Source: Chara braunii
Taxonomy: Eukaryota > Streptophyta > Charophyceae > Charales > Characeae
Direction of reading: 5' to 3'
NCBI GenBank assembly: GCA_003427395.1
Contig: BFEA01000295.1
Location: 1,334,671-1,374,660, forward strand
DNA length: 39,990 nucleotides
The notes under the pieces were generated by a model, which ran no database searches, had not been told where the DNA came from, and saw only the letters and a list, made by a program, of their open reading frames with translations. Below are positions 1 through 10,623 of this stretch, in pieces; the stretch's first letter is position 1, and each line of letters opens with the position of its first letter. The position numbers and the translations under genes are program-made.

Positions 1-701
1 GCCTGGTTCAGATGTACCTCTTCGGAGAGCCCGCTTCACGAAAGTACCTGCTCGAGAAGCCCTGTTCGGTCGTCCCTCTTTGAAAGGCCCACTTCACGAA
101 AGTACCTGCTCGAGAAGCCTTGTACGGTCGTCCCTCTTTGGAAGGCCCACTTCACGAAAGTACCCCCTCCGGGTGGCCCGGTTCGATCGTACCTCTTCGG
201 AAGGCCCACTTCACGAAAGTACCCCTTCGGCAAAGTACCCCCTCAGTAAAGTGTCCCTCCGGTAAAGTGTCCCCTTCGGTAAAATGCCCCTCTGGTGAAG
301 CGCCCCTTCGGAGTCTCGGTTCGGAATGTTCCCCTTTGTAGGGCCCGGTTCGAGATGGACTCCTTCGCGGAACCTGATTCATGGCGCGCACCTTCGCGGA
401 GCCTGGTTCAGACTGCCCCCTCTTCGCGGGCCCTGTTCGGGATGAGCCCCCCGTAGAGCCCTTGGATACCTTGCGCTGGGGGGGGAACCTTAGTGCTCTG
501 TCTGTATCCGGGTTGGTCCCGAAAAGAGTTCGTTCCGGTCCGTGGTCTAATCCGCACCCAAGCTCGTCGCGCTCGGTGAGCTGGATGCACTAAAAGGTTT
601 GGTTCGTCCAGTAATCTGACCGTGTCCCAGAAGGCTCGGGCAGCTCGGTCATCGAGCCGCGTCCCCGATAAGCCCGCTCAACGCCGCTCTCGCAACGTTC
701 C
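1..701. repeat. LTR-like direct repeat, copy 1 (truncated by window start)
   Basis: Matches 8136-8838 almost base for base from its first base to the shared end aacgttcc, after which the two diverge. Its first 240 bp hold about four degenerate ~58 bp sub-repeats around cttcacgaaagtacc and ctgttcggtcgtccctc. These are followed by ~18 bp sub-repeats of the form ggtaaagtgccccttc (about 225-300). GC-rich; short open frames here are products of the repeats. Confidence 0.7.
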
Positions 702-1140
702 CACAGTACATACAAGTTGTATCATTCCACGTTCGCTTTGAGCAAGGGTAGATTTTCTCGCACGTGGTTCGGACAGGGGGTTCCTCCTTTCTCTAGTTAT
801 TACTTTGCAGTCTCTCTACTGCCGCCTTTAGGACTTCTATCTTTTTTGTCATCTCCTCTTCTCGTTTGTCTGGTCTTCTTGCCTCTATCCCATCTTTTGG
901 CTTCCACCTGTTATCCTTTGTATTTGACCACTTGGAGGTTCCTCATTCCGCGTCATTTCTTTTCCAGTCGCTCCTGTTTTCTTTCCTCCGTTCGCCCTCG
1001 CTTTTGGTTGAGTCCCCTCTTCTAGGTGAGCTCGCGTAGGTTTCCCTTCCTTCCACTTTGGGTCTCCTATCCTCGAATTGCGATTTTCCTTCCCCTTTTT
1101 CTGTAGTTACTCCTTTCCCTAGGTTGTCGAGCACTCACGG
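702..1140. other. Pyrimidine-rich stretch without a recognisable gene
   Basis: On the plus strand it is rich in C and T with short open frames on both strands, none with a recognisable motif. If the LTR reading is right it lies between the hairpin cluster and the 3' LTR of a minus-strand element. Confidence 0.4.
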
Positions 1141-1640
1141 TTAACGACCACATGAAATTTCAGAATGAAAGATTCTGAAGTGGTCTTAAACCACTGAAAT
1201 GGCCTGAAGACACTTCAGGTCATTTCAAAAGTTTCGGGTGGTTTGGAGGACACGTTTTATGTTTTATTTTATTTTTTTCAACTTGTTTTTTTCAGCTACT
1301 TCAGGTCATTTCACGAGTTGCAGGTGTTAGGGACCTGAAACCGCTGGAGTAGCTGAAGTTTCTGAAAGGGGTTTCAGGTACCCCCATTCAACCATTTGGA
1401 TGGGGAACCTGAAACCCCTTTCAGAAGCTTCAGCCACTTAAGGTCATTTCAGAAATTTCAGGTGGGGACCTGAAACCGCTGAAGTTGTTGAATTTTCTGA
1501 AAGGGGTTTAGGTAACCCCATGCAACTATTTGGATTGGGGTACGTGAAACCCCTTTCAGCAGCTTCAGCCACTTCAGGTCATTTCAGGAATTTCAAGTAG
1601 GGGTTTGAAGTGGCTGAAAGTGACCTGTAAATCGTGTCTG
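1141..1640. repeat. Cluster of foldback hairpins, two long ones in tandem
   Basis: 1196-1226 folds as a 14 bp stem (GAAATGGCCTGAAG with CTTCAGGTCATTTC, one G-T pair) around a 3 nt loop. 1352-1434 is a long inverted repeat: GCTGAAG, then TTTCTGAAAGGGGTTTCAGG, is mirrored by CCTGAAACCCCTTTCAGAA and GCTTCAGC around an AT-containing loop. 1478-1569 is a second diverged copy of the same long hairpin, so the unit is tandemly duplicated with about 125-130 bp spacing. The motif acttcaggtcatttca recurs between them. Confidence 0.75.
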
Positions 1641-1643
1641 TTG

Positions 1644-3025
1644 TTAACCATCTCTCTTGTCAAGAACCCTCGCGAGGTGTGCCTTCGCGCTTTCGCCTTC
1701 GGTGTCATGGGCTAAAGCTTTGACTTGGCTAAACGTCTCCTTAGATGGAAGATCCCTTATAATCTTTTCTCGCTTTTCTAGACAAAAATCCTAGGAATAT
1801 CCCGCATCTTTCTATTTCACCCATAAATCGGTCTTCTACTAGAGGATTTGAAGCCTTTTCATATCTCCTCGCGAACGCCACTAGATTCTCGTCCTCCTGT
1901 TTTTTCATTTCTTTGAGATCTTCTATTGAATAGGATGTTTCATCACATGCGAATATTTTTGTAATCCTTTCTCTGAATATCAGTCAATGCCAACTATCCG
2001 GAATGACTTCTCTCACTTCGCGATCTATCTTGGGGGCTGTGTGGTGGAGTAGATTTATAATCATCTCCTGATCCCTCCATTCCGCTCTCATCCCCAGCAC
2101 TTCCCAGTCATCTAAGAATTCTGAAACGTTCTTCCCTGTGAAGATCGTTTGGATTCCGGACAGTGCTGCTAATTGGAAAGTTTGGGCTCCTAGGAAGGGG
2201 GATACGTAAGAGCCCGGTGCATACGCCATTCTGTAAGGCTGGATCGTGGTTTCCCTACACGGTTCCCTTGTGCCTGGATCCGAGAATCGGGCTACTATAT
2301 TCCTGTTTAGAACCTCTTTCCTCCACCCTTCACTCTTGGAAGTCCGTTCCTCGAGTTTTGTGGCTGTAGTTTCTAACTTTCTTAGGGTCTTACTTAATTT
2401 TTTGGCGTCCTTTGTGACATCAGTTGTCATTTTTCTAACTGAGGTACTCGTTCGTGACTCCTGTGTTTTGACTTCGCCACCTATCGAAGACATATAGACT
2501 CCTTCCTCATGCATATTTCTATTTCACTTCTGCAGAAGTTGATCCAAGGCGACTTTGACCCTTTCCGTTGATTCTTCTAGTAGCTCTTGCAATGGTTTGC
2601 AGGTAGCGTGAGTTTACCTCCAACGTATTTAAGGATATCTCGTCGACTGCTATGTTCGAGAGCTCTCCTAGACCTCGAGCGCCCTCTTTCAACTTTTCTA
2701 TGGATGTAGCTATCGTCTCTCTCCAGTTACGTGTGATTTTTCTTCCATTAGGGTTGACAGTGAGGATTTGTATTCTAACTAGAAAGAGCTCTCCTGCAGC
2801 TTTTCAGACGACACACTTCCTAGCTTCAATCAATGCTTTTGTGGCGCACTTGGTTTCCTCTTCTTGGTTTAATTGCTCATTATGTACTGCTTCTACTAGG
2901 ACTCGTTCTAAGGACCCTTTTCTTTCTGCTCTGCCCGAAAGGCTAAACTTTTGTCTTCTATGTTCGATATTAGCCATCCCTTTGTTTGTTAGATTTTTCT
3001 CGGTGTTGCTTGAGGAGTATGACAA
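1644..3025 (-). pseudogene. gag: Retrotransposon gag-like protein, disrupted
   Basis: The longest open piece (2514-1984) encodes a lysine/glutamate-rich coiled-coil-like start, then the segment FLDDWEVLGMRAEWRDQE and WH near 1987-1992. It continues in the same frame through a TGA at 1984-1986 into KKQEDENLVAFARRYEKAS, then through a frameshift into SKETFSQVKALAHDTEGES, ending at TAA 1644-1646. This order (a FLxxWE helix, a Q-x-x-x-E-x-V-x-x-F/Y-x-x-R-Y/F segment, then an FL-containing segment) is the layout of gag capsids of Ty3-like retrotransposons. Upstream, about 3025-2600, a glutamate-rich helical frame with a TGA at 2804-2806 and a later frameshift probably forms the N-terminal part. 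In a retrotransposon gag packages the element RNA. No CCHC zinc knuckle was found. The disruptions mark it as non-functional if the standard code applies. The family call is from the pattern only. Confidence 0.55.
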
Positions 3026-3950
3026 TGAAATCGTTTCGCCATCTTACAATGTTCTCCCTTTCCTCTCTATAGATTGCGACGAGACGTTCCACGCTTCTTT
3101 CCAGTCTATCTAAACCGGCTTCGTCCGTAGAACCACACCACTCTTGGTATTTCGCAAACAACTCTTCCACCTTCCTCTCAATTGGGTCTAAGTATACCTC
3201 TAGGATGACATCAATTTTTGCATCTCTTCCTCTTACACGCGGTCGTGCTTCGCGAATTGTCTCGTCCTTCTCTATCTCGCACTTCAGCCATCCCTCTGTC
3301 CAGATCATTACACTATAGGTTATGTAATTTTCTGTTCTAACCTGTGCTAGTGTCCTCGGTCTTTCGCGTTCTATAGCTTCCTCTGCCAAACGTCGACAAC
3401 CTAATGTATCAAGGGCTCTAGCAGTTCGGACCCGAATTATCGAGGTTATAGTCCCAGCGAAGGACACCCTATTCACCTCTTATTCATCAGTCCCGCTTCC
3501 AGCATCGTTGTATTCGTCTTGCGCCCTCTTAACCTTCCATACGAGATCGATCATAACATACCAATTATTCTCAGAGAACATGAGTCCTTCGACAAGTGGT
3601 GATGGTTTTCCAATGAAAGGCCTAACGCAGGTATTCCAAGAGAAATTATTCCCTTGTTGTTGAAGTCTTATTTTCTCGTCATGCACTATGTTCGACGCCC
3701 TTTGCCAACGACCTTTTTCGCCTTCCTCAAACCAATATTGTGGTACGTATATCCCAACATCATACTCATCGAGCTCGGTAAAGTAGTAAGTGAGAACATA
3801 CATACCATCAAGCTCCCACCCTTGACTCGTTAAACCTTCATATCTGACGATCACATAGGGGATCACAACTCTCTTTGATATAGAGTTGAGGGAATATACT
3901 AACCTCTTCGATTCCTCCTTACCCAGTCTTCTACACCTCCTCATCTTCAT
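2970..3950 (-). pseudogene. Unrecognised element-encoded protein, part nearest gag
   Basis: Two minus-strand open pieces, 3950-3480 and 3476-2970, share one frame and are separated only by a TAA at 3480-3482; the second ends at TAA 2970-2972. The composition is that of a real protein: charged, tryptophan- and tyrosine-containing, with pieces such as SKRVVIPYVIVRYEGL and VEELFAKYQEWCGSTDEAG. No catalytic motif was recognised. It lies directly before the gag-like frame on the same strand and probably belongs to the same element. Because the two pieces need no frameshift to join, the single nonsense codon is the only break here. Confidence 0.4.
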
Positions 3951-4022
3951 TTGTATTTTCTGGCATCGTCTCTAGCCTCACCTTTAGTCTTAGAAGTGTT
4001 CTCTCCCACCGTCTTTTCCGTG

Positions 4023-4563
4023 TTAATTCCTCAGTACTTTCAGGACTCCCAGCAAACTGCCTTCGTCATTTCTTATCTCATGCTCACCTTCTATTCCTAA
4101 TAGGCTTGTGTCTTGGTACAACTCTCCTTCTTGCTCTTCTAGGCAGGCGACTCCTCTCCTGATTTCAATCCTCCTTGTTGTTTGACACATCAACCTCCTA
4201 AAGATCGACGTTCTCATAGTACACAGATCCTCTCGAGTCCATGTTCTTAGAAGTCGGAGTAAGTTTTCAGAGGTCCTCCTATAAGTTTCTTGCCTGAGCC
4301 GTTCTCGTACTATGTCTCCACCCGCTGATCTACAACCTCATTCTTTTGNCATCGGGTNCCCCGAGCCGTAGNGCANGGTTCACTATCATTTCGCATTTTC
4401 CGTTTGTTAGTGCCTCGTAAGGNGCTGGAGNTTTGGACANNCGTTCAAAGGTTGTTATTTTTGTGCTTCNGGTGACGGTTTTGCGTATCGATAGTAACCT
4501 TTCCCTTTCGTCTTCCGCCACTTCTTTCGCTCTTTCCCAACATCGGCCGTAAATAAGGTCCAC
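4023..4563 (-). pseudogene. Unrecognised element-encoded protein fragments with N calls
   Basis: Two minus-strand pieces, 4563-4330 (with ambiguous residues from N calls) and 4217-4023 (ending in TAA), are arginine/glutamate-rich with no recognised domain. The piece 4217-4023 is in the same frame as 3950-3480, but several stops lie between them and another frame (4022 to 3950) looks more coding-like there. This indicates at least two indels or a poor consensus. Function unknown. Confidence 0.3.
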
Positions 4564-4587
4564 CTCTCTTTCTATTGGTAGGTAGAT

Positions 4588-5313
4588 TCANACATCACAT
4601 ACCTCTGTTCCAAAGAAACGCACGCTCNTTACATAGAGGCATGTCTGTTCNCAACCGCTATCTACCGTTTCGTATGTTTGAACTNCATAAGGNATTGGTT
4701 CTTTCCTTCCGAGGTGGCTAAGTGTCGTACACACAACATCTATCCTTTCCCTTGTTGGTCTGTTCCCGGACAGTAATCTCTCCCTTCTTGCTTCCAATTC
4801 TTCGTATGTGATAATTTTCTTTTTACTGCCCATTTCCTTTTTCCCCAGGATCTTGCTCTAAGTGCCATGGCTATTAGGGGCTCCCAGTTGCTTCCGTCAA
4901 GATAGCTATTAGGAACTGGCTGGCTAGGCACGTTATCATATTCTGTAGGTTTCATACATAGCTTAACTCTCTTTCCCTCCACTTCGAATTTTCTCTTGTA
5001 AGCGTATGCTATCGTTTAAGCCCAGTTCCGACAACCCCAGAGAGCTCCAGTCAGTTGCCTTCCCTTTCGGTATTAGACTCCTATATCGTATTTCATATGT
5101 CTCTTCGAACCTGACCACCAATACGTAAATCTTCTCCTTTAATTCCACATTTACTATGGCGGTGTAATACTCAATTACGCAGGGAAAGGCCCCGCCTCTA
5201 GTCAAGGATGTGTGGCGTTGTAATAGAGCTTCTATGCCCGGGTCGCTTGACGATGGTAGGCCCCAATTCACTCCACTCTCCCAACCGACCTTATCTGTTA
5301 GAAGGTCAGTCAT
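4588..5313 (-). pseudogene. Unrecognised element-encoded protein, frameshifted middle part
   Basis: Three overlapping minus-strand pieces (5313-4963, 4982-4740, 4833-4588) each look coding only over part of their length, as expected from one protein interrupted by frameshifts and a TAA at 4963-4965. Short look-alike stretches recur in this chain (GRKEP.PY.VQTYE near 4700; VIPYVIVRYEG in the piece at 3950-3480; CVIEYYTAIVNVEL near 5170), which hints at a repeated module. No enzyme motif was seen. N calls are scattered below about 4700. Confidence 0.3.
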
Positions 5314-6438
5314 GTGTAGGCCCCAACCGGAGCCCTAGCCTTGGCCAACGCCCCTCTACATAATCTTCTATTTCGCTCGTGCTCGTGAAGTATCCTACCC
5401 TCTCCTCGGAGAAATCTCTAACGTCCTCCCATTCTTCACGGTCGTCGTCCCTTAATTGTTCCCACTTGGCTAGGTCCCAATCTTCTTCCTCGTACTCCTC
5501 GTCCTCGTCGTTTACGGCCTCTATCGCTGCGTAATACGTCCGGAGTTCGAAGAATCCAATGAGCGACACTTCCCTGACCGACGGATCGTACCCTGGAGTC
5601 CCGTATAATTCAGCTACACCTAGTAGGTAGCTCGGTGGCTCCCGCAGGGCCCTGTCCAAAGTGGCCCAGAACTCGGCCAGTTAATTGTACCTCGGCGCCT
5701 CTCTAAGATCCCTAGGTGAGGCAACCCTAATTAGCTCAGCCAATTCTAAAGCTGACTCCCCGAACCTAAGCCCCTCCTTCCAGAGAGCGTAGTAGGCGTG
5801 ATCCTCGTCACTGTTCCTCAAAAGGCTTCTAATCTCGAGGAAGGCTCGGTGGACCTCAATAAGGCGATCAAGCCTCCTAAAAAACCTTCCAAGACAAAAA
5901 CCGGAACGGGTAGCCTCAAAGCTTGTTCGGGTTGGGGCAGGAAACCCTCTCTAGCCAGACGAAGCGAGACCACTATGGATCTATAATCCNTGTCGTAGTA
6001 GCGTTCCTTCCCCCTTAGCTTGTCGACCTCNCCCTNCAGTATACGTCGTGTCGTTACCTCGTCCGCCCTAGTATGAGAGTCGAGATTCGGCACTACCCCT
6101 AAGACTGGATCCCACCTACTTCGTTCTACGGCTCGNAATACTATGTCCGCTAGAACGGAAGNCTGGNAGTAGAGGAAACCTCTGACTTTCAGTTCCAGGG
6201 ATTCTTCTACTAACCTACCTCTCCTATCAAACTCANACCNTACCTGGGGCGCGACNAGCAACCAAACCCCCGACCTCAACAGGACGGACCTCCACTCCTT
6301 ATCTACGCTATCCAGATATCCTCGCCTGACTGCTTGTCCGGGTAAGGTGAATTCCACCCAATCTTTTCCAATGAACTCGGACTCTCTATAATCGAAGTGG
6401 CAAAGCTTGACTGGGTGCTCTATCTTGTAGTGAGGCAT
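5306..6438 (-). pseudogene. Unrecognised element-encoded protein, N-terminal part
   Basis: The frame opens at 6438 with MPHYKIEHPVKLCHFDYRES and runs through several N-derived unknown residues to about 5880. There a frameshift moves the coding-like composition to another frame (RLIEVHRAFLEIRSLLR). That frame continues through a TAA near 5681-5683 into a strongly acidic stretch (EAVNDEDEEYEEEDWDLAKW) and ends at the TGA overlapping the ATG at 5313. I do not recognise the family. Position and strand make it the probable first frame of the minus-strand element. Confidence 0.35.
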
Positions 6439-6439
6439 C

Positions 6440-8135
6440 TAGTCCTCCACGGAGCTTCCGTCTGAGATCCTTGCCCTATCTATCTCACCCGAAACGGCCC
6501 CTCAACGAAGTTCAGGCCTAATTCTGAAGAAGACTTGTCTCAACTCCCTGTTTGTGGGCATCGTCCTATCCAGACATTAAGTCACGAACTACGTTAGCTC
6601 GGTTCTCGAAGGTCTGAATTGGGTGGCCTTCCTAAGCGCTTAACCAACTTCCAATGGTGCTCTACCTTCCCATAGACCAGACTTGTTAGGAACCTGGGTA
6701 TGGTCGTCGGCCCAACTACAGTCACTCTTGGACGCTCCCAATCATCAGCGTAACACACCGAGTATCGGGCTACAGTGTCCGATCCGGCCTCTTCCCGTGT
6801 TTCTCTCTCAGACTGTTAAGTTCATGGACCCCCACGACAAGCCCCCACTGATCGCTTCTATATCCCCTCGAGACGTCAACAGGCCTAGGAAAGAACCACT
6901 CTCTGACGTATCTCTCCCTACCCTCATGTCCAGAAGGAGGATTGATCAGNGTACATCGTCGCTGGCCTACCANCTACGTCGCGACCTGGACACGAGCCGG
7001 CCAGCTCATGTGCCCTAGGGTGGACCGAAGTCACACGNGGCGAAGGGGCGGTGTCTCACTCGTGCATCCTCACGCTCCTATCCATGCCTCTANTCGGCCC
7101 ANCTCAGGCATGGTCTCTCATCCCTGACTCGTGCAGTGAATCAAACCCCCCNTGCTATCCATCAGGATCANCTAGCCTATCNAATCNTTGNCCAACTCCT
7201 TGCAATCCGGGNCGCTTCTCCCNTCCNCTTCAATCCCTCCAGATCATCCCCTGCTCACGATTCTCTCTCTTGGAGTNAACATCAGGGTGGACTGACCAAA
7301 GGGTAGGGAAATCANAATAACCCCTCTCAATCACATGGAATAGCAGAGAGGAAATGCACNAAAAACCGAGAAGATGCAGAAATCGGNAANATCGCAAAAT
7401 GCAGAATTCACAATCTCACCGCCAAACGTCGATCATAGGTNGATGAGGGTGTCGTCTGCCCNCTCTTGCCCGCATTGTCCAACGNCTCACCTGCACACTC
7501 TNGTNANTNGCCAACTGATCAGNNTCCTCTTGTCNNCCCTGTTCCAGNCACATCCCTNTCCTGATCCTCTCACATCCCCGCGGNTACANGNGGACCGAAG
7601 TCCCGAGAGGCAGCCTTCCCCNGNAACGGCGCCACTGTCGANCGGTAGAAGGGGTCTGNCGGCACGCGGTCCNAACNCTAAGCCTCNCGCCGCATCTGTC
7701 ACCCGCAGGANGGTCGGTCGGGGCTNCTGTAACCTGCACAAGANACGTAAGTTCACATCNNNGAAAACAAGGGTCGTAACAGACCGAGACGAATGCAAGA
7801 NGAAGCTCATGAAACACCGTCTGGAAGGANNAAAAGAANAAGTCTCATTNAGTCCAAAAAGATGGGATGTGAAGCACTANTCCCTGCCTCAANCATANGC
7901 CCAGTCTCAACGCCCTAGAAGTCTGTCTGAGTGCCTATAGATCTAGTCGCCCGCCTCGNCCTAACTCGNCGGCCGATCGGATGANGCCTGTAATGAGCCC
8001 GTCNGTCCNAAGAGACCGTACTGGAGCTCTCTGTGTCGGATGTCGCTTCCCTTGCCCATTGGGGCCAGAGCTCAAGGTCTACTGAGACCATGCCTCAAAG
8101 TGGTCGTCCAGTCCTGAGCGCCTCGGCTCGAAAAG
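6440..8135. other. N-rich stretch without a supported gene
   Basis: Single N or NN calls are frequent from 6950 to 8009. Open frames exist on both strands but all carry many unknown residues and none shows a motif. The isolated single-base Ns look like consensus ambiguity between near-identical repeat copies rather than a sized gap. Confidence 0.5.
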
Positions 8136-8838
8136 GCCTGGTTCAGATGTACCTCTTCGGAGAGCCCGCTTCACGAAAGTACCTGCTCGAGAAGCCCTGT
8201 TCGGTCGTCCCTCTTTGAAAGGCCCACTTCTCGAAAGTACCTGCTCGAGAAGCCCTGTTCGGTCGTCCCTCTTCGGAAGGCCCGCTTCATGAAAGTACCC
8301 CCTCGGGGTGGCCCGGTTCGGTCGTACCTCTTCGGAAGGCCCACTTCACGAAAGTACCCCTTTGGCAAAGTGCCCCCTCGGTAAAGTGCCCCTCCGGTAA
8401 AGTGTCCTCTTCGGTAAAATGCCCCTCCGGTAAAGCACCCCTTCGGAGTCTCGGTTTGGAATGTTCACCTTCGTAGGGCCCAGTTCGGGATGGACTCCTT
8501 CGCGGAACCTGATTCAGGGCGCGCACCTTCACGGAGCCTGGTTCAGACTGCCCCCTGTTCGCGGGCCCTGTTCGAGATGAGGCCCCCGTGGAGCCCTTGG
8601 ATACCTTGCGCTGGGGGGGGGACCTTAGTGCTCTGTCTGTATCCGGGTTGGTCCCGAAAAGAGTTCGTTCCGCTCCGTGGTCTAATCCGCACCCAAGCTC
8701 GTCGCGCTCGGTGAGCTGGATGCACCCGAAAAGGTTTGGTTCGTCTAGTAATCTGACCGTGTCCCAGAAGGTTCAGGCAGCTCGGTGATCGAGCCGCGTC
8801 CCCGATAAGCCCGCTCAACGCCGCTCTCGCAACGTTCC
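8136..8838. repeat. LTR-like direct repeat, copy 2
   Basis: Near-identical to 1-701, with the same internal ~58 bp and ~18 bp sub-repeats and nearly the same length, and diverging from copy 1 right after aacgttcc. If the element is read on the minus strand this is its 5' LTR. No tRNA primer-binding site was recognised just below 8136. Confidence 0.7.
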
Positions 8839-8999
8839 GGAAAAGAACTGTCTTGGTTAGGGGTCGTCGTTCGTTCCTACTGCATGGGCGGTTCCCGCTT
8901 GCCCGTTTTCGCAACACGGGTGACTCCGTCATCCGTCCGTACCGAGCACATCCCCACCTCTAGTCCATAGCTAAACGGGGATCCGACTTCCTGTTCGTT

Positions 9000-10330
9000 A
9001 GTGGGGAGGGGTGATCCACTCGTCACAGATGCAGCGTCGTGCGACCTCGCTCCCCGACCCTACCTTCGTAGGCTCCCCAACACGCAACTGCGCAGGCGCT
9101 TCCGCTCTCTGTTCGTTGTCGCGCGGGTGGTCCTGCCCTCTGTTCATCGCTGCGCAGGTGAACCGCTCGTCACGGCAGTTGCGCGGAGCTCTGTTCTCTA
9201 GTCCTTGCTCCGCGAGTGTTCCCGCTCCCAATCTGTAACTGCGCGAGTAATCCCGCTTCCGATCCGAACCTGCATGGATGTCCAGCCTCCTACCTGTAGC
9301 TGCGCGGGTGATCCCGCTCCCTGTCCGTTGTTGCACGAGTGTCCTGCTCGTCGCTGATGACGAGTGGAGCAATCGAGCTCCGTGTTCCTCCCTTGGGGGG
9401 CGTTCCCGCTCCCGATCCGTGACTGCGCAGGTGATCCCGCTTCCTATGCAAAGCTGCGCGGATGTCCGCTGGCGTGCGCAGATGTCTCGGCGCGCCTTCT
9501 ATTTACACGCGGGTGTCTCGGGTGTGCGCAGATGCCCCGTCGCTCCTCTTACCTGTGCGCAGATGCCAGCGAGTGAGCGCAGATGCCCCACGGCTCTTCT
9601 CACCCGCGCGTGATGCCAGCGCTCGCGCGCAGATGCCCCGCGGCTTGTTTCACCGTGTGCGATGCTAGCGAGTGCGCGCAGACACCCCACGACTCTTCTC
9701 ACCCGTGCGCGATCCCAGGGCGTGCGATCAGACACTCCGCGGTTCTTCTCACCCGTGCGCGATCCCAGCCCGTGCTCGCAGACACCCCGCAGCTCCTCTC
9801 ACTCGTGCGCGATGTCAGCTATTGTGCGCAGATACCCGCGGCTCCTCTCACCGTGCGCAAAGCCAGCGGGTGTGCGAGGATCTCCGACGCATGCACGCCC
9901 GTCCGCCTATTCGACTGTGCGCGCGCGTGTGAGCAGCGCCCCTGCACTCCTGTTCGTTCGTGCGTGAAAGTCCCCTCCCCTTCAATCGAGCGCCTCTCTG
10001 TATATGCTTCCACAGTGTGTGTGTCCCTTGCGTGTCCTTGTCTCGTACGTGTTCGTGTCCCCGTTCGTCAGCACCTGGCTCGCACGTGCCTGACCCGTGC
10101 GTGACAGATCAGTACGTGCTCCGTCTCGTACATGTAGACGTCCCGTACGTCTCTCTCCCCATGCGCCTGTCTCCCCGTGCGCCTGTCCCCCCGTGAGCCT
10201 GCCCGTGCGTGCTCCGTTGTGCGCCTGGTAGCTCGCGCGTGCAGTCTCCTCGTACGCAAGTCCTCCTTGCGCCTCCTGTCCTTGCATGAGGAAGGTCTCA
10301 TGCCTGGGTCCGGTTGAGCTTAAGTACTCT
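9000..10330. repeat. GC-rich degenerate minisatellites
   Basis: About 9090-9470 has degenerate 40-45 bp units centred on ctgcgcgggtgatcccgctc. About 9480-9900 has roughly eight units of 47-51 bp of the form gcgcagatgccccgcggct followed by cttctcacccgtgcgcgat. From 9900 to 10330 shorter GC-rich motifs such as ctgtctccccgtgcgc continue the low-complexity character. Open frames on both strands are by-products of GC-rich repetition. Confidence 0.75.
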
Positions 10331-10489
10331 CTCGGGCCCCTCCCACAGTGTGAGCCTCAACCTCCTATGCACCGAGGTTGCCGAACACTTGCAGCGCCTC
10401 GGTACCGGGGCTGTGCTCGGGCCTGATTGGGCCCCCGAAAAGTCCCCGGTGAAAAGGGCCTTCCCGTTGGGAACCGGGCCCCTTGCCCC
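10331..10489. other. GC-rich spacer between repeat blocks
   Basis: Contains short inverted motifs (gcctcggtaccggggc; gggcctgattgggccc) and no gene-like frame. It adjoins the start of the tandem T-unit array. Confidence 0.4.
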
Positions 10490-10589
10490 CCCTCTCTTTC
10501 TCCCCTACCCATTGCTTGACATTTGTGTGTGTGAACAACGCAACCTTTTTTGCTTGATGTGTGTGACCATTTCAACATTTTTCGCTTGA

Positions 10590-10623
<34 letters not shown>

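Larger units (their letters stand above)
1..8838 (-). mobile_element. Decayed LTR-type retroelement, coding strand minus (putative)
   Basis: Two near-identical direct repeats of about 700 bp lie 8.1 kb apart and bracket minus-strand frames, one of which resembles a retrotransposon gag. Read on the minus strand the order is repeat, about 1.7 kb without a clear frame (rich in N calls), a chain of broken unrecognised frames, the gag-like frame, foldback hairpins, repeat. I saw no reverse transcriptase YxDD box, RNase H, integrase HHCC/DDE or protease motif, so if this is one element it is non-autonomous or lost its pol. No clear TG...CA ends, tRNA primer-binding site or target duplication could be set, and the left repeat is cut by the window start. 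A segmental tandem duplication is the main alternative. Confidence 0.45.

Noticed and set aside
9001-10301. Arginine/cysteine-rich frames on both strands
   Set aside because: GC-rich minisatellite leaves few stop codons in all frames; no domain.
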